Of a stretch of 64,000 nucleotides of DNA, positions 45,198 through 54,127 are shown piece after piece. The translations under genes and the position numbers were made by a program. How positions within the stretch are numbered: position 1 is the stretch's first letter; every line of letters begins with the position of its first letter. The notes beneath the pieces are model-generated. The model was not told where the DNA came from and did no database searches. It saw only the letters and a list, made by a program, of their open reading frames with translations. The DNA is from Agromyces fucosus (GTDB lineage: Bacteria > Actinomycetota > Actinomycetes > Actinomycetales > Microbacteriaceae), in NCBI RefSeq assembly GCF_004134865.1, contig NZ_SDPO01000001.1, forward strand, positions 682,001 to 746,000. The letters are read 5' to 3'.

Positions 45198-46141
45198 GCG
45201 CGCTTGCCCTTCGAGACGGCGGCGGGGTCGAGGGCGTCGCGGAGCCCGTCGCCGAGCAGGTTGAACGCGAGGGTCAGGGCGAGCAGCGCGCCGCCAGGCA
45301 CGACGACCATCCACCACGCCACGAGGTAGAGCGAGCCGTTCGCGGCATCCGCGAGCATGTTGCCCCAGCTGGGCGTCGGCGGCACGATGCCGAGGCCGAG
45401 GAACGAGAGCGTCGCCTCGAACACGATCGCCGCCGGGATCATGAGGGTCGTGTAGACGATGATCGGCACGACCAGGTTGGGCAGGATGTCGCGGAACATG
45501 ATCGAGGTGCGCGAGGCGCCGAGCGAACGCGCCGCCTCGACGAACTCCCGGTGGCGGAGGGCCAGCACCTGGCCGCGGATGACGCGGGCGAGCCCCGTCC
45601 AGCTGAAGAACACGATCACGGCGATCGACAGGCTGAGGCTCGGTCCGAGCACCGAGACGAGCGCGATCGCGCAGAGCAGGAACGGCACGCTCATCACGAG
45701 GTCCATCGTGCGGCTGAGCACGGTGTCGACGATGCCGCCCGAGAACCCCGAGATCGTGCCGATCGCGATGCCGATCACCGACGCCACGATCGAGGCGAGC
45801 ACGCCGACGAGGAGCGAGACCTGAGCGCCGTAGGCGAGGCGCACGAGCACGTCGCGGCCGAGCTGGTCGGTGCCGAGCAGGAACTCGGGGTTGGGGCCGA
45901 CCGGGATGCCCTCGGGCGTGAGCCCGGTCTCGCGGAACTGCTCGGTCGGGCCGTGCCCGGTCCACGCCGCGATGAGCGGCGCGCACAGCGCGAACGCGAT
46001 GATCAGGAGGATCGCGATCAGGGAGGCGATGCTCGCCGGGTCGCGCAGCAGCCGGGTGAGCGTGAGCCGGCCGGAGCCGCGCGCCTGCACCTCGGTCGAG
46101 GCGCTCGCCGCCGCCGCAGGGGTCTTGGGAAGGATGCTCAC
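45194..46141 (-). CDS. Peptide ABC transporter permease (DppC/OppC type)
   Basis: 315 residues from GTG 46141, GTGA overlap with the ATPase gene. Family markers [17 protein letters not shown] sequence ([27 protein letters not shown]) and EAA loop [24 protein letters not shown]. Five to six helices. Confidence 0.93.
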   Translation of the reverse strand: MSILPKTPAAAASASTEVQARGSGRLTLTRLLRDPASIASLIAILLIIAFALCAPLIAAWTGHGPTEQFRETGLTPEGIPVGPNPEFLLGTDQLGRDVLVRLAYGAQVSLLVGVLASIVASVIGIAIGTISGFSGGIVDTVLSRTMDLVMSVPFLLCAIALVSVLGPSLSLSIAVIVFFSWTGLARVIRGQVLALRHREFVEAARSLGASRTSIMFRDILPNLVVPIIVYTTLMIPAAIVFEATLSFLGLGIVPPTPSWGNMLADAANGSLYLVAWWMVVVPGGALLALTLAFNLLGDGLRDALDPAAVSKGKRA

Positions 46142-48018
46142 GAGGCGACCTCCACGGCGAGCTGCTCGGCATGGTGCCGATCGGCGTGCGCGCCAGCGGA
46201 GCCGGTCGGCGGCAGCAGTCGCCGCTCGCGCGGCTCCCGCGGGATCTCGGGCGCCGCCGCGGCCAGCAGCCGCCGCGTGAAGGGCTGCTGGGGATCGTTC
46301 CAGACCTGGTCGGCGGTTCCGAGCTCGACGATGCGCCCGCCCTCCATGACGGCGATCCGATCGCAGACGTGGCGCACGACCGCGAGGTCGTGCGAGATGA
46401 ACAGGTAGGTGAGGCCGAGCCTGCGCTGCAGCTCGTCGAGCAGGTTCAGCACCTGCGCCTGGATCGACACGTCGAGCGCGGAGACCGGCTCGTCGAGGAT
46501 CACGAGCTCGGGGTTCAGGGCGAGCGCCCGCGCGATGCCGATGCGCTGACGCTGTCCGCCCGAGAACTGCGACGGGAAGCGGTTGTAGTGCTCGGGGTTC
46601 AGGCCGACGAGCTCCATGAGGTCCTGCACCTTCGCCCGCCGCTCGGCGCCGCTCGCGAGCCGGTGGATGCGGAACGGGTCGCCGATGATCGACCCGACGC
46701 GGCGCCTCGGGTTCAGCGAGCCGAACGGGTCCTGGAAGACGAGCTGCACGCGGCGCCGGAGGTCGCGCCACTGCGCGCGGTCGAGGTTCGCGGTGGGCGC
46801 GCCGTCGAACTCAACGGTGCCGGCGGTCGGTGCCACGAGACCGGCGATCGCGCGGGCGAGCGTGGTCTTGCCGCAGCCGCTCTCACCGACCAGGCCGAGC
46901 GTCTCACCGCGTCGCACCTCGAGCGAGACGTCGTCGAGCACGACGCGCGGCTCGCCCCGCCGCTGCGGGAAGGCGAGACGCAGCGCGTCGACGGTCACGA
47001 TGGCGTCGTCGCCGGTCGCGATGAGGCTCGGCGGCGGGAGCACCGGCGGCTCCGGTTCGACCGGCGTCGACTCGAGCCAGCAGGCCACCTCGGTGCCGTC
47101 GTCGTAGTGGCGCACGGGCGGCTTGGTGGTGCAGATCGACATCGCATCGGGACACCGGTCGCGGAACGCGCAGCCTTCGGGCGGCGCGAGCAGGCTCGGC
47201 GGCCGTCCGCCGATGGGCACGAGTGGCGTTCCAGGCTCCCGGTTGAACGACGAGGAGCGGAGGAGGCCCGCGGTGTAGGGGTGGGCAGGGCCGCAGAGGA
47301 CGGCATCGGCCGCCCCGAGTTCCATGCGACGGCCGCCGTACATGACCATGACCCGGTCGGCGACGCGGGAGAGCACGCCGAGGTCATGGCTGATCATGAG
47401 CACGGTCGTGCCGAACTCGCTGCGCATCTCGCCGAGGAGGTCGAGGATCTGCGCCTGCACGGTCGAGTCGAGCGCGGTGGTCGGTTCGTCGGCGATGATG
47501 AGCGCCGGGCCGAGCGAGAGCCCCATCGCGATCATGACGCGCTGTCGCATTCCGCCCGAGAACTGGTGCGGGTAGGCGTCGAAGCGCGCCGCGGCATCCG
47601 GGATGCGGACCCGGTCGAGCAGATCGACCGCGCGCGCCTTCGCCGCCTTCGCGCTGACCCTCTCGTGCGCCTGGATCTGCTCGACGATCTGCCAGCCCAC
47701 GGTGTACTGCGGGTGCAGGCTCGAGAGCGGATCCTGGAAGATCATGCTGATCTCCCGCCCGCGCACCGAACGGAGCTGCTCGGGCGCGAGCGAGAGCAGG
47801 TCGCGGTCTCGGAACAGCACGGAGCCGCTGGTGCGTGCACCGGGCACGAGCCCCATGATCGACTGCACCATCACGGACTTGCCGGAGCCGGATTCGCCGA
47901 CGACGCCGAAGAACTCGCCCTCGTTGACGGAGAAGGAGACATGCTGCACCGCGTGCACCGTGCCGTCCTCGGTCGGGATGTCGACGGCGAGGTCGCGCAC
48001 GTCGAGGAGGATCGTCAT
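46138..48018 (-). CDS. Fused peptide ABC transporter ATPase (DppD-DppF)
   Basis: 626 residues with two complete nucleotide-binding domains in one chain. Domain 1: Walker A GESGSGKSVMVQSIMGL, signature FSGGMRQRVMIAMG, Walker B ALIIADEPTTALD. Domain 2: GESGCGKTTLARAIAGL, FSGGQRQRIGIARAL, ELVILDEPVSALD. Domain 1 ends with a cysteine motif (CAFRDRCPDAMSIC) that holds a 4Fe-4S cluster in DppD-like ATPases. Confidence 0.94.
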   Translation of the reverse strand: MTILLDVRDLAVDIPTEDGTVHAVQHVSFSVNEGEFFGVVGESGSGKSVMVQSIMGLVPGARTSGSVLFRDRDLLSLAPEQLRSVRGREISMIFQDPLSSLHPQYTVGWQIVEQIQAHERVSAKAAKARAVDLLDRVRIPDAAARFDAYPHQFSGGMRQRVMIAMGLSLGPALIIADEPTTALDSTVQAQILDLLGEMRSEFGTTVLMISHDLGVLSRVADRVMVMYGGRRMELGAADAVLCGPAHPYTAGLLRSSSFNREPGTPLVPIGGRPPSLLAPPEGCAFRDRCPDAMSICTTKPPVRHYDDGTEVACWLESTPVEPEPPVLPPPSLIATGDDAIVTVDALRLAFPQRRGEPRVVLDDVSLEVRRGETLGLVGESGCGKTTLARAIAGLVAPTAGTVEFDGAPTANLDRAQWRDLRRRVQLVFQDPFGSLNPRRRVGSIIGDPFRIHRLASGAERRAKVQDLMELVGLNPEHYNRFPSQFSGGQRQRIGIARALALNPELVILDEPVSALDVSIQAQVLNLLDELQRRLGLTYLFISHDLAVVRHVCDRIAVMEGGRIVELGTADQVWNDPQQPFTRRLLAAAAPEIPREPRERRLLPPTGSAGAHADRHHAEQLAVEVAS

Positions 48019-48035
48019 TGGGTTCCCTCGATCAG

Positions 48036-48067
48036 ACCCGGCGGCCGGCCGTGACCGGCCGCCGGGT
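48036..48067 (-). terminator. Hairpin between binding protein and ATPase genes
   Basis: ACCCGGCGGCCGG (48036-48048) and its perfect complement (48055-48067), 13 bp with a 6-nt loop, after the binding-protein gene. Partial termination here would give more binding protein than membrane parts, a usual plan in ABC importer operons. Confidence 0.75.
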
Positions 48068-48093
48068 ACTGGGTTTGCGAATGATTCGGGCTG

Positions 48094-49857
48094 CTACTTC
48101 GTGAGCCAGACGTTCGTCCAGTCGCCGTTCTGGCTCTGGGCGTAGGGCTCGAAGCCGCCGACGCGGGCCGAGTGGTAGTTCGGCTTCAGCCGGTAGGCGA
48201 TGCTGACGATCGGCGCGTCGGCCATGACGGCCTGGTCGACCTGGTGCCAGAGGTCGGCCGCCTCGTCGGGCGTCGCCGCGGCGAGGGCCTCTGCGGCCAG
48301 TTCGTTCGCGGCGTCGCTGTTGAAGTCGACGTAGTTGTACGTCTGCGGGGTTCCGTCGAACACGAACTGCGGCTGGAAGACGCTGCGCGCTGCGCCGCCC
48401 TGCCAGTCGGGCGACCAGCCGACGAGGGCGATGTCCCACGCACCCGAGCTCGCGTTGTCGGGGTTGGTCATGAAGTTCGCGTAGTAGTCGGTCGGCGGCA
48501 CGGGCGTGAGCTCGACGGTGATGCCGGCGCGTTCGAGGCTCGCCTGCACCGTCTGGGCGATGTCGGGCTGCGTGCCGACATTGCGGTAGGGCATCTTCAG
48601 GGTGAGGCCGTCGGGGTAGCCCGCCGCAGCGAGGAGCTCCTTCGCCTTCTCGGGGTCGCCCTTGCCGCCGTCGGTCGCGTACTCATCGGACTCCTCGTAG
48701 CCGAGGATGCCGGGGCCGAAGATGCCGTTCGTGACGCCCGCGAGCTCGGCGCCGCCCATCGTCTGCACGACAGCCGCCTTGTCGACGGCGTACTGCAGCG
48801 CCTGGCGCACCTCGAGCTTGGTGAGCGCACCGCCGTTGTTCGCCGACGCCGTGTTCATCCACATGAACTGGTCGACGCCGCCGTTCTCCATCGTGGAGAA
48901 CTTCTCGTCGTTCGCCGCCTTGAGCTGCTGGATGTTCGCGGGGCTCGGCGTGAGGTCGAAGAGCATGTCGGCGGATCCGGCCTGCAGCTGCTGCATGGCG
49001 GCGTCGCCCTCGACGCCCATCGTCATCTCGATGCCGTCGACGTGGGCCTTGCGGAGCGGGTCGCTCTCGGGGTCCCACGCCGGGTTGCGCTCGAGCACGA
49101 GCTTCGCGTCGGGCGTGTACTCGGCCACTTGGTAGGGACCGGATGACACGAAGGCGCGACGGTACTCGGGCGAGTCGGGCAGCGCGTCGAGCGCCTCGAT
49201 CGGCGCGGGGTCGGCCGCGTCGAGCGAGAGCATGAAGGGGAAGTCGCTCGCGGGCTCGACGAGCGTGAACTCGATCGTGCGGTCGTCGGGGGTGCGGATG
49301 CCGGAGATCTCGTTGCCCTCGATGTACTCCTTGATCGGTCCGACCTCGGGTGCGACCGCGGCGAAGCCGGTGCAGAACTCGTCCATGCCGGCGATGAGGC
49401 CCTGGAAGTAGCCCGCGAGGGCACCCGAGATGTGCGGATTGCAGAGACGCTCGATGCCGCGGGAGACATCGCTCGCGACGATCGGGCGAGCACCGTCTGG
49501 TGCACCCCAGGTGACGCCGTCGCGCAGCGTCACGGTGTACGTGAGGCCGTCGGCGCTCGGGGTCGGCACCTCTTCGACGAGGTCGGGCTGGAGCACGATG
49601 CGCTCGGCGGCATCGTCGCTCGCCGCGTAGCTCAGCAGGGACCGCGACACCGAGCGCATGACGTTGTAGGTCGGGACGTACGCGACGAGCTGCGGGTCGA
49701 GGTGGTCGACGTCGCCGTTCGCGAGCACCTTCAGCGTGCCGCCGGACTGCGGTTCACCGGCATCCGAGTCGCTGCCGGGCGTGGTCGTGCACGCGGTCAG
49801 CATGAGCGCCGTCGAGACGGCGAGCACCGCCGCGACGCGGGGAATGGATCGAGCCAT
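48094..49857 (-). CDS. Peptide ABC transporter substrate-binding lipoprotein
   Basis: 587 residues. Signal peptide with lipobox LMLTACTTT (Cys about residue 23). SBP family 5 features: GGTLKVLANGDVDHLDPQLVAY, VEEVPTPSADGLTYTVTLRDGVTWGAPDGARPIVASDV, and ALQYAVDKAAVVQTMGGAELAG. First gene of the importer-peptidase operon, transcribed from the promoter overlapping operator 1. The ligand is probably a short peptide; proline-containing peptides are inferred from the operon. Confidence 0.93.
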   Translation of the reverse strand: MARSIPRVAAVLAVSTALMLTACTTTPGSDSDAGEPQSGGTLKVLANGDVDHLDPQLVAYVPTYNVMRSVSRSLLSYAASDDAAERIVLQPDLVEEVPTPSADGLTYTVTLRDGVTWGAPDGARPIVASDVSRGIERLCNPHISGALAGYFQGLIAGMDEFCTGFAAVAPEVGPIKEYIEGNEISGIRTPDDRTIEFTLVEPASDFPFMLSLDAADPAPIEALDALPDSPEYRRAFVSSGPYQVAEYTPDAKLVLERNPAWDPESDPLRKAHVDGIEMTMGVEGDAAMQQLQAGSADMLFDLTPSPANIQQLKAANDEKFSTMENGGVDQFMWMNTASANNGGALTKLEVRQALQYAVDKAAVVQTMGGAELAGVTNGIFGPGILGYEESDEYATDGGKGDPEKAKELLAAAGYPDGLTLKMPYRNVGTQPDIAQTVQASLERAGITVELTPVPPTDYYANFMTNPDNASSGAWDIALVGWSPDWQGGAARSVFQPQFVFDGTPQTYNYVDFNSDAANELAAEALAAATPDEAADLWHQVDQAVMADAPIVSIAYRLKPNYHSARVGGFEPYAQSQNGDWTNVWLTK

Positions 49858-49994
49858 GAGTCACCTTTGAATCATTCGCTGTCCGCATCGTCGGACGACA
49901 AGCGGATTGCCGTGCTCGAGCGCTGCGCGGGTTCCGGCGCTCGTGGCGGCGGATCCGGGGGCAGCTCGTCGGGTTGGGAGCCCGAGCATTATGC

Positions 49995-50034
49995 AATATG
50001 TGACATATTACGCATTACCCGTACGATGTGTCCA
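49995..50034 (-). promoter_or_regulatory. Operator 1 and promoter of the peptide-import operon
   Basis: Palindrome AATATGTGACATATT (49995-50009). Minus strand: -35 TGGACA (50029-50034), 18 bp, -10 TAATAT (50005-50010). The -10 lies in the operator, so binding should block transcription. Confidence 0.7.
50000..50027 (+). promoter_or_regulatory. Divergent promoter for the cyclodeaminase-family gene
   Basis: -35 GTGACA (50000-50005) lies inside operator 1; 16 bp; -10 TACGAT (50022-50027). The expected start is at or near the A of ATG 50034, which would give a leaderless mRNA. Confidence 0.5.
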
Positions 50035-50972
50035 TGCCCGGCATCTTCGATTCGCTCCGCCTGCTCGACGGCCCCGCCATCGCCGAGCGCATCACCATGC
50101 GCCAGGCCATCGACGCCCTCAAACAGGCCCTCGCCGATGGATTCGACCCCGATGACGATCCGGCGCGCGCGATCGTCGACGTTCGGCACGGCCAGCTCCT
50201 GCTCATGCCGTCGGACCTCGGCGCGTACACGGGCCAGAAGCTCGCGACCGTCGCGCCGGCGAACCCGGCACGCGGCCTCGAACGCATCCAGGCGATCTAC
50301 ATCGTGCTCGACGCGGAGACGCTCGCGCCGGTCGCCCTCCTCGACGGCACGGAGCTCACGAGCCTGCGCACGCCCGCCGTCTCCGCCGCCGTCGCCGACG
50401 TCGTCGCCGCCCCCGATGCGGCATCGCTCGTCGTCTTCGGCACCGGCCCACAGGGCGTGCGCCATGTCGAGGCCATGCGCGCCATCCGCCCGATCGAACG
50501 GGTGCGATTCGTCGGTCGGGACCGGGCGAGGGCCGAGCAGGCGGTCGCCACGGTCACCGCGAACGGTCTCGACGTGGCCGTCGGCAGTGCAGCGGATGTC
50601 GCGGACGCCGACATCGTCGTCTGCGCCACCACCGCCCGCGAGCCGCTCTTCGACGCCGCACTCGTCCGCGACGGCGCCGCGGTCGTGGCCGTCGGCTCGC
50701 ACGAACGCGACGCCCGCGAACTGCCGGGCGAGCTCCTCGGGCGCGCCCGCGTGATCGTCGAGTCGCAGCGGGTCGCCCTCGCCGAGGCCGGCGACGTCAT
50801 CCTCGCCATCGCCGAGGGGCACCTCTCCCCCGACTCGCTCACCCCGATGGCGCGGCTGTTCGGAGGCGACGAGCCCGAGGCATCCGCTCGGCCCGTCGTG
50901 ATCAAGACCTGCGGCATGGGCTGGCAGGATCTCGCCGTCGCGCAACTCGCCCTGACGCCCGACGCCCACTGA
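50034..50972 (+). CDS. Ornithine cyclodeaminase / mu-crystallin family reductase
   Basis: 312 residues from ATG 50034; GTG 50028 is in frame but the promoter position favours ATG and a leaderless message. Rossmann motif VVFGTGPQGVRHVEAMRAI (about 125) and CATTAREPLFDAALVRDGAAVVAVGSH are typical. Members include ornithine cyclodeaminase and NAD(P)H-dependent delta1-pyrroline-2-carboxylate reductase (LhpI). The proline-racemase-family gene 18 bp downstream and the shared operator favour the reductase role, returning an imino acid to L-proline. Confidence 0.85.
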   Translation: MPGIFDSLRLLDGPAIAERITMRQAIDALKQALADGFDPDDDPARAIVDVRHGQLLLMPSDLGAYTGQKLATVAPANPARGLERIQAIYIVLDAETLAPVALLDGTELTSLRTPAVSAAVADVVAAPDAASLVVFGTGPQGVRHVEAMRAIRPIERVRFVGRDRARAEQAVATVTANGLDVAVGSAADVADADIVVCATTAREPLFDAALVRDGAAVVAVGSHERDARELPGELLGRARVIVESQRVALAEAGDVILAIAEGHLSPDSLTPMARLFGGDEPEASARPVVIKTCGMGWQDLAVAQLALTPDAH

Positions 50973-50990
50973 ACGACGAACGGAACGCAC

Positions 50991-51974
50991 ATGCACTGGA
51001 AGACCGAAGACTGGCACACCGCGGGCGAACCGTTCCGCATCGTGCTCGATGTTCCGACCGAGGGCGGCACCGTCGCCGCCCGCCGGGTCGAGGCCATGAC
51101 CGGCGAGGCCGACGCGGTGCGCCGGTTCCTCTGCCTCGAACCGCGCGGACACGACGACATGTACGGCGGTTTCATCACGCCGCCCGACGACGACGGCGCC
51201 GACTTCGGCGTGCTGTTCTGGCACAAGGACGGCTTCTCGACTGCGTGCGGGCACGGCACCATGGCGCTCGGCGCCTGGGCCGTGCGCACGGGCCGCGTCG
51301 CCGCACCTGATGACGGCGAGGCGATCGTCACGATCGACGTGCCGAGCGGACGGGTGCAGGCGCGCGTGCAGCGCAGCGGCGGCGTCACGACGGGCGTCGT
51401 CTTCCGCAACGTGCCGTCCCGGGTGCTCGCGACGGGCATCCCGCTGTCGACGAGCCGGGGCGACGTCCTCGTCGACCTCGTGTTCGGCGGCGCCGTCTAC
51501 GCGACCCTGCCGGCGGCCTCCCTCGGCCTCACCGTGGCGCCCGCCGACACGACCGAGCTCATCCGTCTCGGCCGCGAGATCAAGTGGGCGCTGAACGACC
51601 ACCCGGCCGCCCAGCTCGACGACGACCGGCTGTCGGGCGTGTACGGCACGATCCTCGTCGACGACCTCGGCCGCACCGCCGACGGCCCGTGGCAGCGCAA
51701 CGTCACCGTCTTCGCCGACGGCGAGGTCGACCGCAGCCCCTGCGGCTCGGGCACCGCCGCCCGCGTCGCGCTGCTCGCGCACACGGGCGAACTCGCCGAC
51801 GGCGAGGTGCTCACGCACGACTCGATCATCGGCACGCGCTTCCTCGCGCGGGTCGCCGAGCGCACGGAGGGCGCCGTCGTGCCCGAGGTCACCGGCCAGG
51901 CGTACCGCGTGGGCTCGTGCGAGTTCGAGCTCGATCCGGCCGACCCGCTCGCCGAGGGCTTCAGCCTGCGCTGA
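50991..51974 (+). CDS. Proline racemase superfamily enzyme, Cys/Cys type
   Basis: 327 residues. Both catalytic positions are Cys: C86 (STACGHGTMALGAWAV) and C251 (DRSPCGSGTAAR). Cys/Cys members are racemases or epimerases of proline or hydroxyproline. trans-3-hydroxyproline dehydratases, which are the usual partner of a pyrroline-2-carboxylate reductase, carry Thr at the second position. So neighbours suggest a dehydratase but the residues suggest an epimerase. It differs clearly from the 4-hydroxyproline epimerase at 54128. Confidence 0.88.
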   Translation: MHWKTEDWHTAGEPFRIVLDVPTEGGTVAARRVEAMTGEADAVRRFLCLEPRGHDDMYGGFITPPDDDGADFGVLFWHKDGFSTACGHGTMALGAWAVRTGRVAAPDDGEAIVTIDVPSGRVQARVQRSGGVTTGVVFRNVPSRVLATGIPLSTSRGDVLVDLVFGGAVYATLPAASLGLTVAPADTTELIRLGREIKWALNDHPAAQLDDDRLSGVYGTILVDDLGRTADGPWQRNVTVFADGEVDRSPCGSGTAARVALLAHTGELADGEVLTHDSIIGTRFLARVAERTEGAVVPEVTGQAYRVGSCEFELDPADPLAEGFSLR

Positions 51975-52007
51975 CGCCGCGGCGAACCGCCGTGCGACAC
52001 TGCTGGG

Positions 52008-52547
52008 ATGGAATCACCGCAGTCGCTGAGCGAAGCCGACCGGCGTCACGTCGCGTTGTGGGCGGCGGACTGCGCTGAGCGGGTGCTCGGCCTCTTCGAG
52101 TCCGAGGCCCCGACGGACGACCGACCGCGAGACGCGATCGCGCGAGCCCGGGCATTCGGCCGCGGCGAGCTCGAGACCGCGGACGAGATCCGCCGGCGGT
52201 TCGTCGCCGGACGGGCTGCGAAGTCGGCGGAGTCGCCCGCGGCCGTGGCCGCGGCCAGGGCCGCCGCACAGGCCTCCGGCGTCGCCCACATGGGTGCGCA
52301 CGCGCTCGGCGCCGCCGCCTACGCCGCGAAGGCCGCCGGCCTCGCCGCTCCGGACCGACCCGACGCCCTCGACGACGAGGTCGCCTGGCAGCTCGGGCGG
52401 ATGGACGAACGAACGCGGTCGGCCCTTCGGAAGTTGCCGATGGTCGGCGAGGACTCCGCCGGACCACTCGGCCCGGGACTGCTCGCATCGGGAACGCTCG
52501 GGTCGGTCATCCGGGACATCCAGTCCGCGCTGGCCGGCGCTCGCTGA
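52008..52547 (+). CDS. Imm5-like putative immunity protein
   Basis: 179 residues, all alpha. The N-terminus matches the Imm5 pattern (HVALWAADCAERVLGLFESEAPTDDRPRDAIARARAFGRGELETADEI), followed by an Ala-rich helix block GVAHMGAHALGAAAYAAKAAGLAAP. Imm5-type proteins were first described next to polymorphic toxins, but none is seen here, and many relatives are stand-alone. 33 bp after the racemase gene, so read-through is possible. Confidence 0.72.
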   Translation: MESPQSLSEADRRHVALWAADCAERVLGLFESEAPTDDRPRDAIARARAFGRGELETADEIRRRFVAGRAAKSAESPAAVAAARAAAQASGVAHMGAHALGAAAYAAKAAGLAAPDRPDALDDEVAWQLGRMDERTRSALRKLPMVGEDSAGPLGPGLLASGTLGSVIRDIQSALAGAR

Positions 52548-52548
52548 T

Positions 52549-52589
52549 GGATGTCGCGCGGCCGGGGCTTCACCGGCCACGCGACATCC
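52549..52589. terminator. Two-part hairpin between convergent genes
   Basis: Outer arms GGATGTCGCG (52549-52558) and CGCGACATCC (52580-52589), inner arms GGCCGG (52560-52565) and CCGGCC (52573-52578). It fills the gap between convergent stops; a bidirectional terminator. Confidence 0.8.
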
Positions 52590-52595
52590 GCTCGC

Positions 52596-54089
52596 TCAGA
52601 ACTCGCCGGTGAGGCCGCCCCAGCCGTTCGACCGGCCAGCCTCGCTGCGGCGCTGCGGGATGCCCCAGGGGTTGTCGTCGCGCAGCGCAGCAGGCAGCAG
52701 GGCCTCCGGCGCATTCTGGTAGGCGACGCCGCGGAGGAACCGCGAGATCGCCGCCGTGCCGACGCTCGTGGCATCGGTCGTCGTCGCCGGGAACGGCCCG
52801 CCGTGCTGCATCGCAGCGGTCACGGAGACCCCGGTCGGCCAACCGCCGAAGAGCACCCGGCCGCTCGTCTCGGCGAGAGCGTCGACGAGCTCGCCGAGCT
52901 GCCCCGCCTCCGCATCCGTGGCGTGCACGGTCGAGGTCAGGTTGCCGGGGAACAGCTCGCGATGGAGCGCGGGCAGTGCAGCGGCATCCGAATACCGCAC
53001 GATCACCGACAGCGGACCGAACGACTCCTCGAGGAGCGCATCCGGTTGCGCCCGGAGCTGCTCGACCGACACCTCGACGACGGTCGGCGTCACGAACCGC
53101 TGCCCGTCGTGGTCGACTCGCACCTCGCCCTCGGCGAGCACGGTGACGCCGTCGGCGCCGAGCACGGCGCCGCGCCGCTCCTCGAACGCCCGGCCGATGC
53201 CGGGGTTCAGCAGCCGATGTTCGCCGACGGCGGCGGCGGCTTCGGCCAGGCCGCCGAGCTCGGCATCGTCCGGCACGAAGAGGAAGCCCGGCTTCGTGCA
53301 GAGCTGGCCGGCCGAACCCGCGACGGAGGCGAGGAACCCCTGGAGCAGCTCGGGTTCGGCGGCGACGGCTCCGGGCGTCGCATAGACGGGGTTCACGCTG
53401 CCGAGCTCGCCGAAGAACGGGATCGGGCGCGGCCGGGTCGCCGCGATGTCGGCGAGCAGCCGGCCGACGTGCGTCGATCCGGTGAAGGCGCCCGCGCGGA
53501 TGCGGTCGTCCTTCAGGAGGGCGACGCCGTTCTGCTGGCCCTCGATGAGCTGGAAGACGCCGTCGGGCATGCCCGCACCGGCGAGCGCCTCAACGACGAC
53601 CTCTGCCGTGCGCCGGGAGAGCTCGAGGTGGCCCGAGTGCGCCTTGACGACGACCGGGCAGCCGGCGGCGAGCGCCGCGGCCGAGTCGCCGCCCGCGACC
53701 GAGAAGGCGAACGGGAAGTTCGACGCCGCGAAGTTCAGCACGGGGCCGACCGGCTCGAGCACCCGCCGCACGTCGGGCCGCGGGCCGATGACGTACTCGG
53801 CATCGGCGGCGTCGATGCGCGCGTCGAGGTAGGCGCCGTCGACGATTGCCTCGGCGAAGAGCCGGAGCTGGTTCGAGGTGCGGCGCACCTCCCCGATGAG
53901 GCGGGGCGCCGCGAGCCCGGTCTCGCGCATCGCGATCGCGATGAGCTCGGCGGCGTTGCGATCGAGGGCGTCGGCCACGGCGACCAGCGCTGCAGCTCGA
54001 GCGCGAGGTTCGGTCGCGGCGAAGGCGCGCGCGACCGCGGCGGCCCGTTCGGCGACGCGGTCGAGGTCGGGGTCGGTGGAGGTCGTCAT
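52596..54089 (-). CDS. Aldehyde dehydrogenase, probable 2-oxoglutarate semialdehyde dehydrogenase
   Basis: 497 residues from ATG 54089. ALDH catalytic set: N124 (FAASNFPF), E228 (FFGELGSVNP), C264 (SAGQLCTKPG). SNFPFAFSVAGGDSAAALAAGCPVVVKAH and the E-L-G-S-x-N-P motif are those of the type that oxidises 2-oxoglutarate semialdehyde in hydroxyproline and sugar-acid catabolism. Last gene of the hydroxyproline operon and last step of the pathway, 38 bp after the epimerase. Confidence 0.88.
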   Translation of the reverse strand: MTTSTDPDLDRVAERAAAVARAFAATEPRARAAALVAVADALDRNAAELIAIAMRETGLAAPRLIGEVRRTSNQLRLFAEAIVDGAYLDARIDAADAEYVIGPRPDVRRVLEPVGPVLNFAASNFPFAFSVAGGDSAAALAAGCPVVVKAHSGHLELSRRTAEVVVEALAGAGMPDGVFQLIEGQQNGVALLKDDRIRAGAFTGSTHVGRLLADIAATRPRPIPFFGELGSVNPVYATPGAVAAEPELLQGFLASVAGSAGQLCTKPGFLFVPDDAELGGLAEAAAAVGEHRLLNPGIGRAFEERRGAVLGADGVTVLAEGEVRVDHDGQRFVTPTVVEVSVEQLRAQPDALLEESFGPLSVIVRYSDAAALPALHRELFPGNLTSTVHATDAEAGQLGELVDALAETSGRVLFGGWPTGVSVTAAMQHGGPFPATTTDATSVGTAAISRFLRGVAYQNAPEALLPAALRDDNPWGIPQRRSEAGRSNGWGGLTGEF

Positions 54090-54127
54090 GGGTCGATCCG
54101 CTCTGTGCTGTGGGTCGGTCACGGTGG

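Noticed and set aside
49995..50015. Operator 1 as a CRP/cAMP site because it contains TGTGA
   Set aside because: The matching TCACA half-site at the right distance is missing; the symmetry centre is inside ATATGTGACATAT instead.
52008..52547. Toxin-immunity locus
   Set aside because: No toxin, secretion or polymorphic-toxin domain is encoded nearby.
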